The notes: generated from the sequence alone by a model not told the origin. A stretch of 64,000 bases of DNA from Macrothele yani (GCA_039090855.1 CM077024.1:64131594-64195593); one strand, 5' to 3'; numbered from the stretch's first letter, positions 34,678 through 46,486 are shown. Program-made: numbers and translations.

Positions 34678-35898
34678 CACTGAGTGGCCACTTTATTATG
34701 ACCACCCCCTCAGCACGTCGTTGGGCCACCTTTTGTCTTTAATACTGCGTCGATTCTTCGTGGCATGGACTCCACGAGATGTTGATAGGTGGTTTCTGGA
34801 ATCTGAGATAATGCTTGATGAATAGCACTTTCCAGGAGTGTGAGATTGCAGGGTTGTGGATCCAGCTGTCTGATGGCTCGTTCAACTGCATCCCACAAAT
34901 TCTCAATGGGGTTGAGATCTGGAGATTGTGGGGGCCACCTAAGCAAAGTAAGCTCACCGGCATGATCCTGAAACCAATCCTGTACAATACGAACACTGTG
35001 GCAGGACACATTATCTTGTTGAAAGTAGCCATCGCCATTGGGATAAACCACCCACATGACAGGATGCACTTGTTCCGCAACGATGTTTAGATATGATGTG
35101 CCAGTCAGACGTTGATCAACACGAATTAAAGGGCCCAAAGCATGCCAGGAAAACATTCCCCAAACCATAACGTTGCCTCCACCAGCTTGAAGGGTTGTAG
35201 CAATGCATTTGGGGTCCATGTTTTCGTGCGGTCTCCACCAAATTCTCACTCGGCCATCGGCATGGTGCAACTGAAAGCGTGATTCATCGGACCACATAAT
35301 TTGTTTCCGATTATCGACTGTCCAATCCTTGTGCTCCTGTGCGAACTGGAGACGTTTTCTCCTGTTAACTGCAGACAGCAAAGGTGTTCGAACTGGCCTT
35401 CGGCTGCCATATCTCATCCGATGCAGTGTACGGCGAACAGTGCGTGCAGAGATCATTTGAGGGGATCCTTGATTAAGATGGTCTGTAATTTTATGCACTG
35501 TTGCCCTTCTGTTGTCTTTTACCAATCTAGACACTCTCCTTTCCGCCAGAGCAGTCACTAGTCGATGACGACCACACGTTGCACGTAGAGACCCAGTTTT
35601 TTGGCTGACAGTCCAGTCTTTAAACACTTTAACAACAGCTGTTCTGGAACATTTCACGAATGCGGCGGTTTGGGTGATACTCGCTCCATGGCTCCGAGCT
35701 CCTATAATCATCCCACGTTGAAAGTCCGTCAAATCGCATTTTTTACCCATCTCGTCATCCAAAAATCACTACTACTACTGTCGCAAGCACTAAGTTTTCC
35801 CTTTTTATACTAGCCTTGCCCTCTGGCGGCAACAGCGTGCAGCCATACCTCATTTGCTTAAAACTGTCAGGTGGTCATAATAAAGTGGCCACTCAGTG
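34678..35898 (-). mobile_element. DD36E Tc1-like element, apparently intact
   Basis: Terminal inverted repeats begin CACTGAGTGGCCACTTTATT at both ends and are flanked by TA. The element is 1221 bp with a single uninterrupted transposase frame. Everything a Tc1-like element needs in cis and in trans appears present. Confidence 0.95.
34710..35750 (-). CDS. Tc1-like DD36E transposase (Incomer-type by spacing)
   Basis: This is a cut-and-paste DDE transposase expected to act in the nucleus on its own TIRs with TA targets. I start it at the ATG at 35750 (MGKKCDLTDFQRGMI), giving 346 aa; the frame is also open a few codons upstream from a TTG. Residues about 7-46 form the first helix-turn-helix (ARSHGASITQTAAF) and about 70-115 the second (VHKITDHLNQ). 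A Tc1 linker analogous to the GRPR motif is CGRHRL. The catalytic acids are D155 in WSDESRF, D246 in FQQDN and E283 in PDLNPIENLW, with 36 residues between the last two. That spacing distinguishes DD36E/Incomer from DD34E Tc1. No stop or frame shift, and length is normal for the family. The nearly identical relic at 16915-17958 shows the family has moved more than once here. Confidence 0.94.
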   Translation of the reverse strand: MGKKCDLTDFQRGMIIGARSHGASITQTAAFVKCSRTAVVKVFKDWTVSQKTGSLRATCGRHRLVTALAERRVSRLVKDNRRATVHKITDHLNQGSPQMISARTVRRTLHRMRYGSRRPVRTPLLSAVNRRKRLQFAQEHKDWTVDNRKQIMWSDESRFQLHHADGRVRIWWRPHENMDPKCIATTLQAGGGNVMVWGMFSWHALGPLIRVDQRLTGTSYLNIVAEQVHPVMWVVYPNGDGYFQQDNVSCHSVRIVQDWFQDHAGELTLLRWPPQSPDLNPIENLWDAVERAIRQLDPQPCNLTLLESAIHQALSQIPETTYQHLVESMPRRIDAVLKTKGGPTTC

Positions 35899-35937
35899 TA
35901 TACTGCTTTGGTTGTACAGAATCATCCACGGAGTACA

Positions 35938-36085
35938 GAGAGTTGTGTTTGTCTTACGGCACTGGCTCTCTCCCCTTTCCCTAGAACCAGTGGTCCGAAA
36001 TGAGGGACGGGCGACTGCTTATAGCCTAATGAGTTGGTGACGATGGTCGTTAAATCCCCAACCAAAACAGAAAAGCAGCAACAAC
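35938..36085 (+). mobile_element. SINE-B 3' fragment
   Basis: GTTGTGTTTGTCTTACGGCA, GAGGGACGGGCGACTGCTTA and an A-rich tail. The tRNA-like head is missing. Confidence 0.8.
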
Positions 36086-38277
36086 AAAAAGAAAAGAAAA
36101 ATAATTTGCTTGGCTTTTCGGGGATGTTACGAGTATTTTAATAAACTTTCTACAGAGAAGTAAACAACACATTTGCTAAAGGAAAATACATAGGGCTACC
36201 CGACGAAAAAACATGAGACCCGTTATTACTTGGCGAAGTTCAGGTTGTATTTTAAAGTTACAAAAACCTGAAAATTCAACATCTTAAACTGGGTGGGCTA
36301 AACCTGCTTGGCGACGTTCCTGGAAGAAAGTCTGTGGCCTCTACGCTACTGAAATACTATAACATTTTTTCTTTTGCATGGTGCTAAATGGAGTACTTGA
36401 GAAATGGTGGTGATTGCTCAGCTGTGTTATAAAAATATTACATATTTTGTGCGATCTAAAGATGTATCCTGTATCGTGTCAATGTAGAGAATTTGTGTAA
36501 AACATAACTTTCTTTTTATCCCTTTGCTTTTCTGAAAGATCTTGATCCCTTTTCCTGCTGTCACTTTCGGTTTTTGCTGAGAATTTCCTCGAAAGGCACT
36601 TGCTTGCTAACAAAGAATTTTGTGACGACAGAGAGGTATCTAGACTTTTTCAGATTTTGATACCAGTGGGGAAATAAAACCTGCAGGTCCCTAGTCCTGG
36701 ACCACACATGCATAAGCAGAATTTCAAAAAAAGTGGTGCCCACCGCATGTTGTCGGGGCTTAAATTTGTCAAGGGAATAAAAATTTGTGAGCATGCTTTA
36801 CCCTTTGGGTTAAACAGGAAAGTAGAAGGTGGAATTTTCCCAGGCAGGCCAGAGAGGCGTTTGTGAATTTATAAGAATTCCTCTAATCGCGAGGTTTGTC
36901 AGGAATTGGGCGAGGGTATAACTTCTTAATTGATCCATTTAAATTAAGGGCTAGCGAAAGCTGCCGTCGTGAACTTCTGGTTTCTCGTACCGCTTGTTCC
37001 CCAAAGGGGGACGTGTTGATGGAAACCTCGAACCGGCTATTTGTTTATTGCGAAGAGAGAAAGGCAACTTTTCTAGAAATCGTGAAGTCAAGGGAGACCG
37101 ACGCGGCCAGAGCCTTTGCACTTTGCGATTTTGTTTTTCTTTATTATTCCAACCAGTCTGGACGGAGAAATGGTTCTCTGTAGCGGTCTCTGATTGGCTT
37201 GAACTCGGTGTAGGTGATGTTGCATGGGAGTGGAATTTGCGAAATTGTAGAGATTTGGAAAAGGCCTCAACGGGTAGTTGGTGATGGCAAGAAGAACAAA
37301 ACTACCTTTTTAATCTGCTGACTGCCACTATAAACTGGTATCGCCGCAACTTCATTTACCAGAGAGACCACTTTCTCTCTCTAACGAATTCTTTTTCTTC
37401 AAAAAACGCCACAGATATTGGACCACGTGTTGATGAACAAGAGTCCTACCTATGTGTATGCCCCATGCCTAAAATTGTATTACCCCTCGACTAGTCAGTA
37501 TGGCGTGCTCAAGTAATCCAGCCACCAGCAGGAAAAAAGAAAGCACGTGCGCAAATCATGTACCACATCAGCTTACTCTCCTCCAAGTCACCGTTAAAGT
37601 AATGATATGAAGCTGTGCTTTTTTACCCAATGGGGATATACTTGCAGTGCTTAGAAATTTCTCTTGGGACAGGTGAAAAGAACTACAACGCTGCCTCTCC
37701 CATATACACTAAGATTTCAGGCCTTCCAGGAAAGGTTAGTTAGGCTTAGCCACACTTTATCTGAAGTTAGAGTGTTCAGCGGTGGATCTGCAAGGCTTGA
37801 TAAAACATCGTCCTCGTTTTTCACAAATACCGTAATCTTTTCTCAGCACACAAAAAAGGGAAATGGCCGCCTAGTGGTCGTTTTACCTATGCCAATAGAT
37901 GTGGAAGTATGATTTGTCTACAGTCAGAAGGACAGACATAAAGGTGGAAAAAGTAAGGATATGAAACTGTGCTTTTTTACCCAATGGGGATATGCTGTAA
38001 GCTTACTCAAGTTTGGACTGAGTAAAGAAAGCTTTTAATGCTTTCTTGTTTGATGTAACGCATGTTATTGTAATGCTATCATATTTTTTCCGATGAATGC
38101 TTCAGGTAGTGAAAGTCCTTGTAAGTATACTTTCATTAACTTTCCAAAAAGTATTTTTTTTCTTGTAATATATCACTTAACTGAAAGCTTTCTCTTTATT
38201 CACCCTTCTCCCATCAGCACGCTTTCTTAATACATTCACACTCATCTTCCCTCGGGAAACCAGTAGGGCAGAAACTA
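36086..38277. other. Unassigned sequence
   Basis: About 2.2 kb without a recognised gene. It has a less AT-rich segment at about 36880-37420 whose frames (95 and 96 codons, overlapping) match no family I know. A 41-bp direct repeat pair is listed separately. Confidence 0.4.
37598..37993 (+). repeat. Direct repeat pair, about 41 bp, 353 bp apart
   Basis: A segment containing CTGTGCTTTTTTACCCAATG occurs at 37598-37638 and 37951-37993 with two mismatches. It may be a segmental duplication edge or very short LTR-like ends; no TIR or coding sequence lies between. Confidence 0.75.
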
Positions 38278-38823
38278 CAGGGTAATTCAAAATGATTGCC
38301 CCGATTACAAATTACAATACCTGGGAACATAGATACAGGGATCACATTGTTGCACAATAAAGAAGGAAGTTTAGAAGTTTGTTTCCATACCTTACAAATG
38401 TTCTATGTGACTCCCCTGGGTCACGCGTATAGCATCTAAACGGTAATCCATTTCACGCCATACATTATGAAGCATGTCCGTAGTAACTGATACTAGTGCA
38501 ATCTGAATGCGCATCTTTAGTTCTTGCCGTGTTCTCGGCAAAGGTGGCACATACACATGGTCTTTGACATACCCCCACAAAAAGAAGTCACAAGGAGTAA
38601 GCTCCGGAGACCTGGGGGGGCCACTTGCAGAAAACCCTGTCGACCTGTCCACAACGAGGGTGTGCGGTCATTGTCCGTGAGTGTATTTCCAAGCAACACA
38701 GCAGTAGATTCCAATAAAATTCTAAACTTCCTCCTTCCTTGTGTAGGGATATCAGTTGTCTATTTATCTTCATAAACACGTTATCGTCATTTGTAATCAG
38801 GGCAATCATTTTGAATTACCCTG
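38278..38823 (-). mobile_element. IS630/Tc1-type deletion derivative, 546 bp
   Basis: Terminal inverted repeats starting CAGGGTAATTCAAAATGATT extend about 36 bp. TA flanks both ends (38276-38277 and 38824-38825). It retains only the 3' part of a transposase gene, so it is non-autonomous. Confidence 0.9.
38392..38652 (-). pseudogene. Transposase C-terminal remnant
   Basis: The frame holds PPRSPELTPCDFFLWGYVKD and ends YRLDAIRVTQGSHIEHL. This is typical of an arthropod mariner-like DDE transposase group. The catalytic residue after SPEL is altered relative to the usual SPDL. The N-terminal domains and the first two acids are missing. Confidence 0.82.
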
Positions 38824-38961
38824 TATTACATACGCCTTTCTGTCTTTGCTTCAGTTAATTACCTCAGAAAATATCAGATACGTTTCATTCATTCATTTTA
38901 CTTATATGGATTTTATTATTGAATTGCAGTAAACTTGGTATGAGACTGAAGAGAAAATGCA

Positions 38962-40307
38962 CACTCACGGACAATGAAATTTGCGCACCAAGAAGGAAGC
39001 ATCGGATTGAACTGAATATTCATGGACGTAATGATACAGATGAATGATACACGTGATGACAAAAGCAGAGCTGCAAGACAATTACAGAGGGATATGTGGC
39101 ACGCAGTCCGGTCATCTTCAATACCGCGTCGCACCGCCTCGTGCGGTGATACATGCTGAAATACGGTCCGGCATGGAGGCTAACAGAAGCCTGATGTTGT
39201 CCTGCGGCAGACTTACCCACACGTGTTGGACGGTGTGCTCCAAATCCCGGATAGTGCGGCACGGCGGCAGCCGGCGTTTCAACTGGTCCCACACATGCTC
39301 GATTGGAGACATGTCCGGGGAGCGGGCAGGCCATGGAAGTGTCTGGACATGACGTAGGCAGTCCTCGGCAACCCGAGCCGTGTGCGGGCGGGCATTATCC
39401 TGCTGGTATAGCTCACCTGGAATCCAGGCCAGGAATCGGATCACATGGGGCAGTAGAGTCTCTTCCAAATACCGCTGGCCCGTCAATGATCCACGTACCA
39501 CTACTAGAGCAGATTGGCTATCGTAGGCAATGGCTCCTCAGACCTTAATGCCTGCAGTGGGGGAGGTATGGAGCTCGATAGCGGGGTTGGGGTTGTGCCG
39601 TTGATCGGGGACCGTCGCCAGTCTGTGACGTTCCACGTCGCTCAGGCCTGGCACCACTGCACACAGAGCCGGCGATGTTCCGGTGTTAATGGCCGCACAC
39701 GTAAGGGGCTCTGGGATCGCAGATTCGCTTCCGCGAGGCGTCGGAAAATGGTTCGTGGACACACAGGAGCCGCTACATCTGCCTCTATAGTGGACCGGGT
39801 ACCCTTGGGATCCGTTCGTGCCTCGCGCACGATCCGTCGATCCTCTCTACCGGTGGTCCTCCTGGTCCTTCCGGAGCTGCTCTGCCGTGTGGCAGTGCCG
39901 TCACGTGCCCACTCCTCTCAACACACTCGGATGGCATGGCTTGAACGATCCACGTAGCGGGACATACGGCGCACCGACCACCCTGCTGTTTTCATTCCGA
40001 TGATCAGGCTTCTCTCAAAGTCCGTAAGTTGTGTTAATCGACGTCTCTGGCATCTACCAGGCATTCTTGTCACTCTGTACTCTTGTTTGCGTCGGCCGGT
40101 GCTTTTCTCTTTCATGGGGCATCGACTGCACGCCGGTTTATAAGGTTAACGGTTCGTGCTTGCCGCGCTACCACAGGGTGTGCGGTCATGCGCACTCGCA
40201 CCAAACGTGGTTTATTTGCATACCAGCACGCACTCTAGCTATTTGCAAAGTTTCGCGGTTGTAGCCGTGTTTTCTTCTAGGTGCGCAGATTTCGTTGTCC
40301 GTGAGTG
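38962..40307 (-). mobile_element. Tc1-like element, complete ends, decayed
   Basis: Terminal inverted repeats CACTCACGGACAAYGAAAT continue to GCGCACC. A TA lies at the right end; the left flank is CA, probably mutated. Length 1346 bp. Confidence 0.88.
39118..40064 (-). pseudogene. Tc1-like transposase with 32-residue D-E spacing, broken
   Basis: The N-terminus reads from the ATG at 40064: LTDFERSLIIGMKTAGWSVR. Two Trp-type codons have become TGA, one just after IRVC at 39918-39920 and one at 39538-39540 in KVWGAI. Another stop is at 39642-39644. About 30 codons, including the first catalytic Asp block, are deleted near 39600. The second and third blocks remain: YQQDNARPHTARV and SPDMSPIEHVW, separated by 32 residues rather than 34. 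The C-terminus CITARGGATRY is normal for Tc1. Confidence 0.9.
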
Positions 40308-40425
40308 TATTTGCTCGAACTTCTTTATTAAACAAGTATTACGTATTAAAATTTTAGATTTCCATTGCATTTATAACCTCCAAAAGAGTGGCGTAGCGTC
40401 ATGGTGCGGAAAGGGGAGGAAGGGC
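40308..40425 (+). mobile_element. Left flank of the palindrome: possible older MITE
   Basis: AGTGGCGTAGCGTCATGG at 40387 resembles the start of many hAT MITEs (CAGTGGCGTAGC). The right flank of the palindrome (54810-54850) continues with GGGGCAAAAGAAGCATTTGC, which fits such an element. The palindrome would then be inserted in an old MITE. Not proven. Confidence 0.3.
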
Positions 40426-40564
40426 AGTAGTATAAAAGGACCGATCCGGCGTCAAGGAGCAGCTCCTTCTACAGAAGGAGCAAGGGGCGTGGCCTGACGC
40501 AGAAGGATGGGGGCGTGGCGTGTGACCGAAGGATGTGGGGGCGTGGCAGATGACGCTAGTGTGT
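40426..40564 (+). promoter_or_regulatory. GC-rich terminal segment with TATA-like and CACCC/KLF-like boxes
   Basis: TATAAAAGG at 40431 is followed by three copies of GGGGCGTGGC (near 40472, 40506 and 40535), which match Sp/KLF-type sites. AAGGAGCAGCTCCTT and CTCCTTCTACAGAAGGAG can form local hairpins near 40453-40477. The same elements are mirrored at 54664-54803. An inward transcript is possible; this is inference. Confidence 0.45.
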
Positions 40565-40865
40565 TGGATCGATGTGCTGCCCTAGCGGTGTTTTTGGAAC
40601 TTTTGATGGACCTTTGAGAGATGCCAACGACCGAGTCGGGGAAAGGAGATGTGCTGCCCCTAGCGGTGCTTCTTGGAATTTTTAATGGACCTTTGAGAGA
40701 TGGCAACGACCGAGTGGGAGAAAGGGGGGTGGATATAGGGGAATTCAACTCGATGTGCTGCCCCCTAGCGGCGCTTTTTGGAACTTTTAATGGACCTTTG
40801 AGAGATGGCAACGACCGAGTGGGGGAAAGGGGGTGTACGTTGCCCCTCTAACAGTGCTTTTTCGA
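40565..40865 (+). repeat. Subterminal tandem repeat with CTCF-like cores, left end
   Basis: Units of roughly 80-110 bp contain GTGCTGCCCCCTAGCGG, then GGAACTTTTAATGGACCTTT and GAGAGATGGCAACGACCGAG. Cores lie at about 40573, 40651-40668 and 40755-40773, with a degenerate one near 40849. The right end carries five. Confidence 0.85.
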
Positions 40866-41374
40866 ACTTTTCTCGGGAGATTTATTGGACGTTGACAAAT
40901 TTTTAAGAAGTCTTTCCAATATTTATTTTTTTAATTTTCTCGGGAGATTTCCTGGACTTTGTCAAATTTTTGAAGGAAGTTTTTTTGTCGTATCCAATTT
41001 TTTTTTACTCGTATTTTTTTGTCCTATTTTTTTCTCTCTAATTTATTTTATTAAATTTATATTTTCAGGAATTCCCTGAGGTATTATAATTTTTATAGAC
41101 GTTGCATTATTTTTTTAATTTTCTCAGGAGATTTATTAGACTTTGCCAAATTTTTGAAGGAAGTCTTTCCAATATGTTTTTTTTTTTTATTAAATTTATA
41201 TTTTCAGGAATTCCCTGAGGTGTTATAATTTTTATAGACGTTGCATTATTTTTTTAATTCTTATATTTGTCCTCCCTACAATTTTAATTTAGGTGAGGAA
41301 AGGTTTTGTTTGAAAAGATTTCGTTCCCGTTGATTCATGTTCCGCCATTTTAGTTTCACCACGTTGCCTTTTTG

Positions 41375-41455
41375 TGAGTCATGTGTTTTGGGATGAGTCA
41401 CCATTTTCTCTTTGACTCAGAAAATTTTGTATGACACGTGTTTTGGGATGAGTCA
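41375..41455 (+). promoter_or_regulatory. Cluster of AP-1-like sites in the left arm
   Basis: TGAGTCA at 41375-41381, 41394-41400 and 41449-41455 and TGACTCA at 41413-41419 lie within 81 bp. Similar clusters recur near 41790 and 42390 and in the right arm near 53340 and 53730. Sites are exact heptamers; function is inferred. Confidence 0.5.
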
Positions 41456-41661
41456 TTATGATGAGTGACGCATTCGCGATAGCAGACATGACATCAGCCA
41501 ACGTCGTTTTCTCCTCAGCGGGGTCGGCTTTATTTTTTTTTTTATTTTCTCGGGAGATTTACTGGACTTTGTCAAATTTTTGAAGGAAGTTTTTTCAATC
41601 GAAGCATTTCCTCAAATTTGTTTTATTAAATTTATATTTTTAGAACTCCGTGAGGTGTTAT

Positions 41662-42823
41662 AATTTTTATAGACGTTGCATTACTTTTTAATTCTTATAT
41701 TTTTCTTCCCTACAATTTTAATTTAGACGAGGAAAGGCTTTGTTTGAAAAGATTTCGTTCCTGTTGATTCATGTTCTGCTATCTTTTGTGAGCCATGTGT
41801 TTTGGGATGAGTCATTATTTTCTCTTTGACTCAGAAAATTTTGTATCACACGTGTTTTGGGATGAGTGACTATGCCGGGTGACGCATGTCGTGATAGCAG
41901 ACATGACATCAGCCAACGCCATGTCCTCCGCGGGGTCGGCGGTTGACGTCATTTGAGATTCTGTAGCCACATTAAGTTCCAAGACTGATTTTTTTTCAAT
42001 AACTTGATCATTTTGCAACGAATTTATTCCTTATTTTTTCCTCATAATTTCCCATTTTATATTCATAATTTTTCAACGTAACGATTTTTTTATTTTCTTT
42101 GAGGAGACTTCACGCATTTTCAACGGACGTTCCAACATAAAGACGTTTTCCAAAGTTTTGTGCTGCAGACATAATCTTAAAACACGAATGTTTATTAACG
42201 TATTTACGTGTTCATGACATTTTCTGTTACGTTTTTTAACTAGGAATTTTTATAGACGTTGCGTTATTTTTTTAATTCTTATATTTTTCTTCCCTACAAT
42301 TTTAATTTAGACGAGAAAAGGCTTTGTTTGAAAAAATTTCGTTCCTGTTTATTCATGTTCCGCTATCTTTTGTCCGACATGTGTTTTGGGAAGACTCACC
42401 ATTTTCTCTTTGACTCAGAAAACTTTGTATGACACGTGTTTTGGGACGAGTGACTATGATGTGTGACGCATGTCGTGATAGCAGATATGACATCAGCCAA
42501 CGCCATTTCCACCGCGGGGTCGGCGGTTGACGTCATTTGAGATTCTGTAGACACATTAAGTTCCAAGACTGACTTTTTTCAATAACTTGATCATTTTGCA
42601 ACGAATTTATTCCTTATTTTTTTCCCCTAATTTCCCATTTTATATTCATAATTCTTCAACGTAACGATTTTTTTATTTTCTTTGAGGAGACTTCACGCAT
42701 TTTCAACGGATGTTCCAACATAAAGACGTTTTCCAAAGTTTTGTGCTGCAGACATAATCTTAAAACACGATTGTTTATTAACGTATTTACGCGTTCATGA
42801 CATTTTCTGTTACATTTTTTAAC
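41662..42823 (+). repeat. 579-bp tandem duplication in the left arm
   Basis: Copies 41662-42240 and 42245-42823 are nearly identical, from AATTTTTATAGACGTTGC to TTTCTGTTACRTTTTTTAAC. The right arm has one copy, so the duplication arose after the palindrome formed or was lost from the other arm. Confidence 0.9.
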
Positions 42824-43059
42824 GTGTACCTTTTTCCGCCATACAAAGCCGCAATGTTTTATACATAGTTAAAATATTTTTTTTTTATCTTTCCGTATTT
42901 TCTTTTATGATTAATCAGTGAAATGTACCTTTTAATCCATTATCTTAATCTACTTTTTTTTTCTAAATGCTTGCATACTCGTTAAACTTCTCGATGTACC
43001 ATCATTATTTTATTTTCTTACTTTTCAATCTAACAACTACTTTTATCGAGGTTTTATTT

Positions 43060-45330
43060 TTTCTGATTTAAACAAGCCAACGTTTCTTCATTATTATTTC
43101 TTTTTCCTACGCAAAGAACTTTTCTTACTTGTTTTTAATGTATGACTTAATCTGGTTTTTTACATAGATGTTTCATGTTTGCGCAAGAAATATACAGATC
43201 TATAGCAGATATACATAAAATTCGTTCCTAACAGTATCTTTTTTTTTTTAGATTTAACCCAACATATGTTTCTTAACGACTTGATATCTGTTCCACAAGG
43301 TGTTACAAAACTTCAGATTTTTAATTTTTTCCCTCTGAAACTGTTTTATTTTTCTTACTTGCTTTAAATGTATGGTTTAATCTATTTTTCTATCTTATTA
43401 CTTTTCTATATGTGTACAAGAAATATACGAATCTATAGTAGTTAAAATTCGATTGAAACAATATTTCTTCATTCTTACTATATTATTCCATTTCTTTCAT
43501 CTATAGTAGTTAAAATTCGACTGAAACAATATTTTCTCCATTCTTACTGTATTTTTACATTTCTTTCCAACAGACGTTTTTTCTTCTCAATTCCCGCTAT
43601 CTAACTTAATCTATGTTTTGAATATCATTCTATGTTCGCGTATTCGTCCATTATTTTATTTTAAACTTTGCTAACTACCTCATACTTATATTCTGACTTT
43701 ATATTTTTCATTTCAACCAACGTTTCTTAACGACTTGAATTTCCGGATGTGACAAAACTTCAGATTTATTTTTTCTCCTCTTAAACTATTTTTTTCTTAC
43801 TTGCTTTAAATGTGACTAAATTTATTTTTTACATCGCTGTTTCGTGTATGTACGAGAAATATACAGATCTATAGCAGTTAAAAATTCGACTGAAACAGTA
43901 TTTTCTTTATTTTTTACATTTCTTTCTGACAACCATTTTTTTTTTCACATTTTCCACATATTTAACTTAATTTTGTGTTTTTGAATATCATTCTGTGTTC
44001 ACGTATTCGTCCATTGTCTTTTTTCTAACTTTACACTTCATTCTTACTGTATTTTCCCATTTCATTTCAACCAACGTTTCTTAACGACTTGATATCTGTT
44101 CTACAAGATGTGACGAAGCTTCAGATTTTTAATTTTTTCCCTCTGAAACCGATTTTTTTCTTACTTGCTTTTAATGTATGGTTTAATCTATTTTTCTATC
44201 TCACTTTTCTATGTGTGTACAAGAAATACACGGATCTATAGTAGTTAAAATTCAATTGATTTCTTCATTCGTACTGTATTTTTCCATTTCTTTCATTTAC
44301 AGTAGTTAAAATTCGATTGAAGCAATATTTTCTGCATTTTTACTGTATTTATACATTTCTTTCTAACATACGTTTTTTTTTCTCAATTCCCGCAATCTAA
44401 CTTAATCTATGTTTTGAACATCATTCTATGTTCGCGCATTCGTCCATTATTTTATTTCAAACTTTGCAAACTGCCTCATATTTATATTCTGACTTTATTT
44501 TTTTTCATTTCAACCAACGTTTCTTAACGACTTGAATTTCCGGATGTGACAAAACTTCAGATTTATTTTTTCTCCTCTTAAACTATTTTTTTCTTACTTG
44601 CTTTAAATGTGACTTAATTTATTTTTTACATCGCTGTTTCGTGTATGTACAAGAAATATACAGATCTATAGCAGTTAAAAATTCGATTGAAACAGTATTT
44701 TCTTTATTTTTACATTTCTTTCTGACAAACATTTTTTTTTCGCATTTTCCCCTATTTAACTTAATTTTGTGTTTTGAATATCATTCTATGTTCACGATTC
44801 AGACTTTATTTTTTCATTTCATTTCAACCAACGTTTTTTAACGACTTGATATCACAAGATGTAGCAAAACTTCAGATATTTTTTTTGTTTCTTCATGTAA
44901 CGTAATATTTTTTCAAAACTCACTTTTAAGTATTCCTAAAAGCTTACATTTAGGAGAAATATACAGATCTGTTGTGGTAAAAATTGGACTACAACAGCAT
45001 TTTCTTTATTCCAACTTTACTTTTCTATTTCTTTTCAACAGGCGTTTCTTCATGATTATTTCTTTTTCATATGTAAGCAACTTTTCTGTCTTTATTTTAA
45101 TGTATAACTTAATAAATTTTTCTATCTTACCTTTTCGTGGGTATTCGAGAAATATACAGATCTATGACAGTTAAAATTCGATTGTATTAGTATTTTCTTT
45201 ACTATGACTTTATTTTTTTCATTTCATTTGAGTAAACGTTTCTTAACAAATTGATATCACAAGATGTACCAAACACTTCAGAATTTTTGTTTCCCTCACT
45301 TTCCAACTCACTTAAGTATTCCTAAAAACC
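43060..45330 (+). repeat. Degenerate tandem repeat array, left arm
   Basis: The phrase GAAATATACAGATCTATAGC followed by AGTTAAAATTCGATTG recurs near 43188, 43420, 43860, 44224, 44653, 44960 and 45150. It alternates with CAACGTTTCTTAACGACTTG and CTTACTTGCTTTAAATGT. Spacing is 190-430 bp. It is mirrored at about 50370-52690 in the right arm. No coding capacity; strongly T-rich on this strand. Confidence 0.8.
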
Positions 45331-46144
45331 TGCATGTATGTGAAATATTCATATTTTTTCATTCTATCCTAATTTGCTATACTTTTCTTTAACTGACCCA
45401 ACAGGAAAAACATTCATTGTCAAGACATTCATTCTGAAGCATTATTTCTTACGATAAAATTTATATCCTTTGCAATATATTTTCAGTATATTTTTTCTGA
45501 ATCAACAGAAAAAAACATTCATTCTGGAGACATAGCGACCAAGTCCGTACTTCCACTAAACATCGTATTCTTAGCAAACATTTTTTCCCCTACATAGCAA
45601 TTTCCTAACTCACCAGAAAAGCAGCTATTCTCAACATGTATCTAAAATATCAAATTTCTCCAAACAAATGTAATAATTTTTTTAAGAAAGACTTAGTTCT
45701 TTTCTCTGTATAACGACTTAATTTATTTTTTCGAAAAACTGTTCTACGTTTACGTATTTTGTTTTAACTTTTGCTTTACACTGTACTTCGATTTTTTTTC
45801 TTTGTAGTACTTTTTTCCTGTTTCATTCCAACAAACTTGTTTCTTTTCGACTCGATCACTCTCACATTTCCATACAAACTTTCCTAATATCAGAAATGTA
45901 ACAAAAACTTCAGATATATTTTTTAACTTTAGAATAAGTCTCACCGACATTTATTATCATGACATAAACTAAAATTTCATACTTTTCCCAAAAATAGTTT
46001 TCTTAATGAGTTGTTTTACACTTTTTTCATAATTGGCAAAGACTGTTTTTTTTTTTTTTTTTTATATAAGGTTAGTTTCGAGAAAGTTAAATTTCGTCTA
46101 GTGTTAATCGAACAGAAGAAATATACATCAAGGAAAGAAAACTG

Positions 46145-46412
46145 AAATTATACATATGCAAAGAATTTGCTACGGCTGAAGGTCCCCCGAGTGAGTTATT
46201 CAACCAATGCTCGTATTACCCATTCAAATATGGAGTATCAGGATGACCAAATCCCTCGTTGTTGCCTTCTTGTAGCAAAAGAGGTGGTGAACTTCACCAA
46301 ACATGGTTCCATAATATTGGAGAAACACATTAAGGTGTACGGAGCAATTGAGCCCACGCCAGTGACCTTCGTTCACATACACTCACATTCAAACAGAAAA
46401 AAATATAAATGA
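46145..46412 (+). pseudogene. Left-arm copy of the inward open frame, frame-shifted
   Basis: It is homologous to the minus-strand frame at 49351-49671. The right arm reads through, but here small indels near 46232 (loss of one G) and 46270 shift the frame. The C-terminal part EVVNFTKHGSIILEKHIKVY is retained. Confidence 0.35.
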
Positions 46413-46438
46413 ATGACAAAAAATAATGAAATAAAAGT

Positions 46439-46477
46439 AGTCCTGAAAACGACTGTTTTGTAGTCCTAAAAAGGACT
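46439..46477 (-). terminator. Two histone-type stem-loops after the left PC4 gene
   Basis: On the minus strand AGTCCTTTTTAGGACT (46462-46477) forms a 6-bp stem with a TTTT loop. The second copy (46439-46454) has one stem mismatch. Both follow the stop of the PC4 gene. Confidence 0.5.
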
Positions 46478-46486
46478 TGGTTTTCT

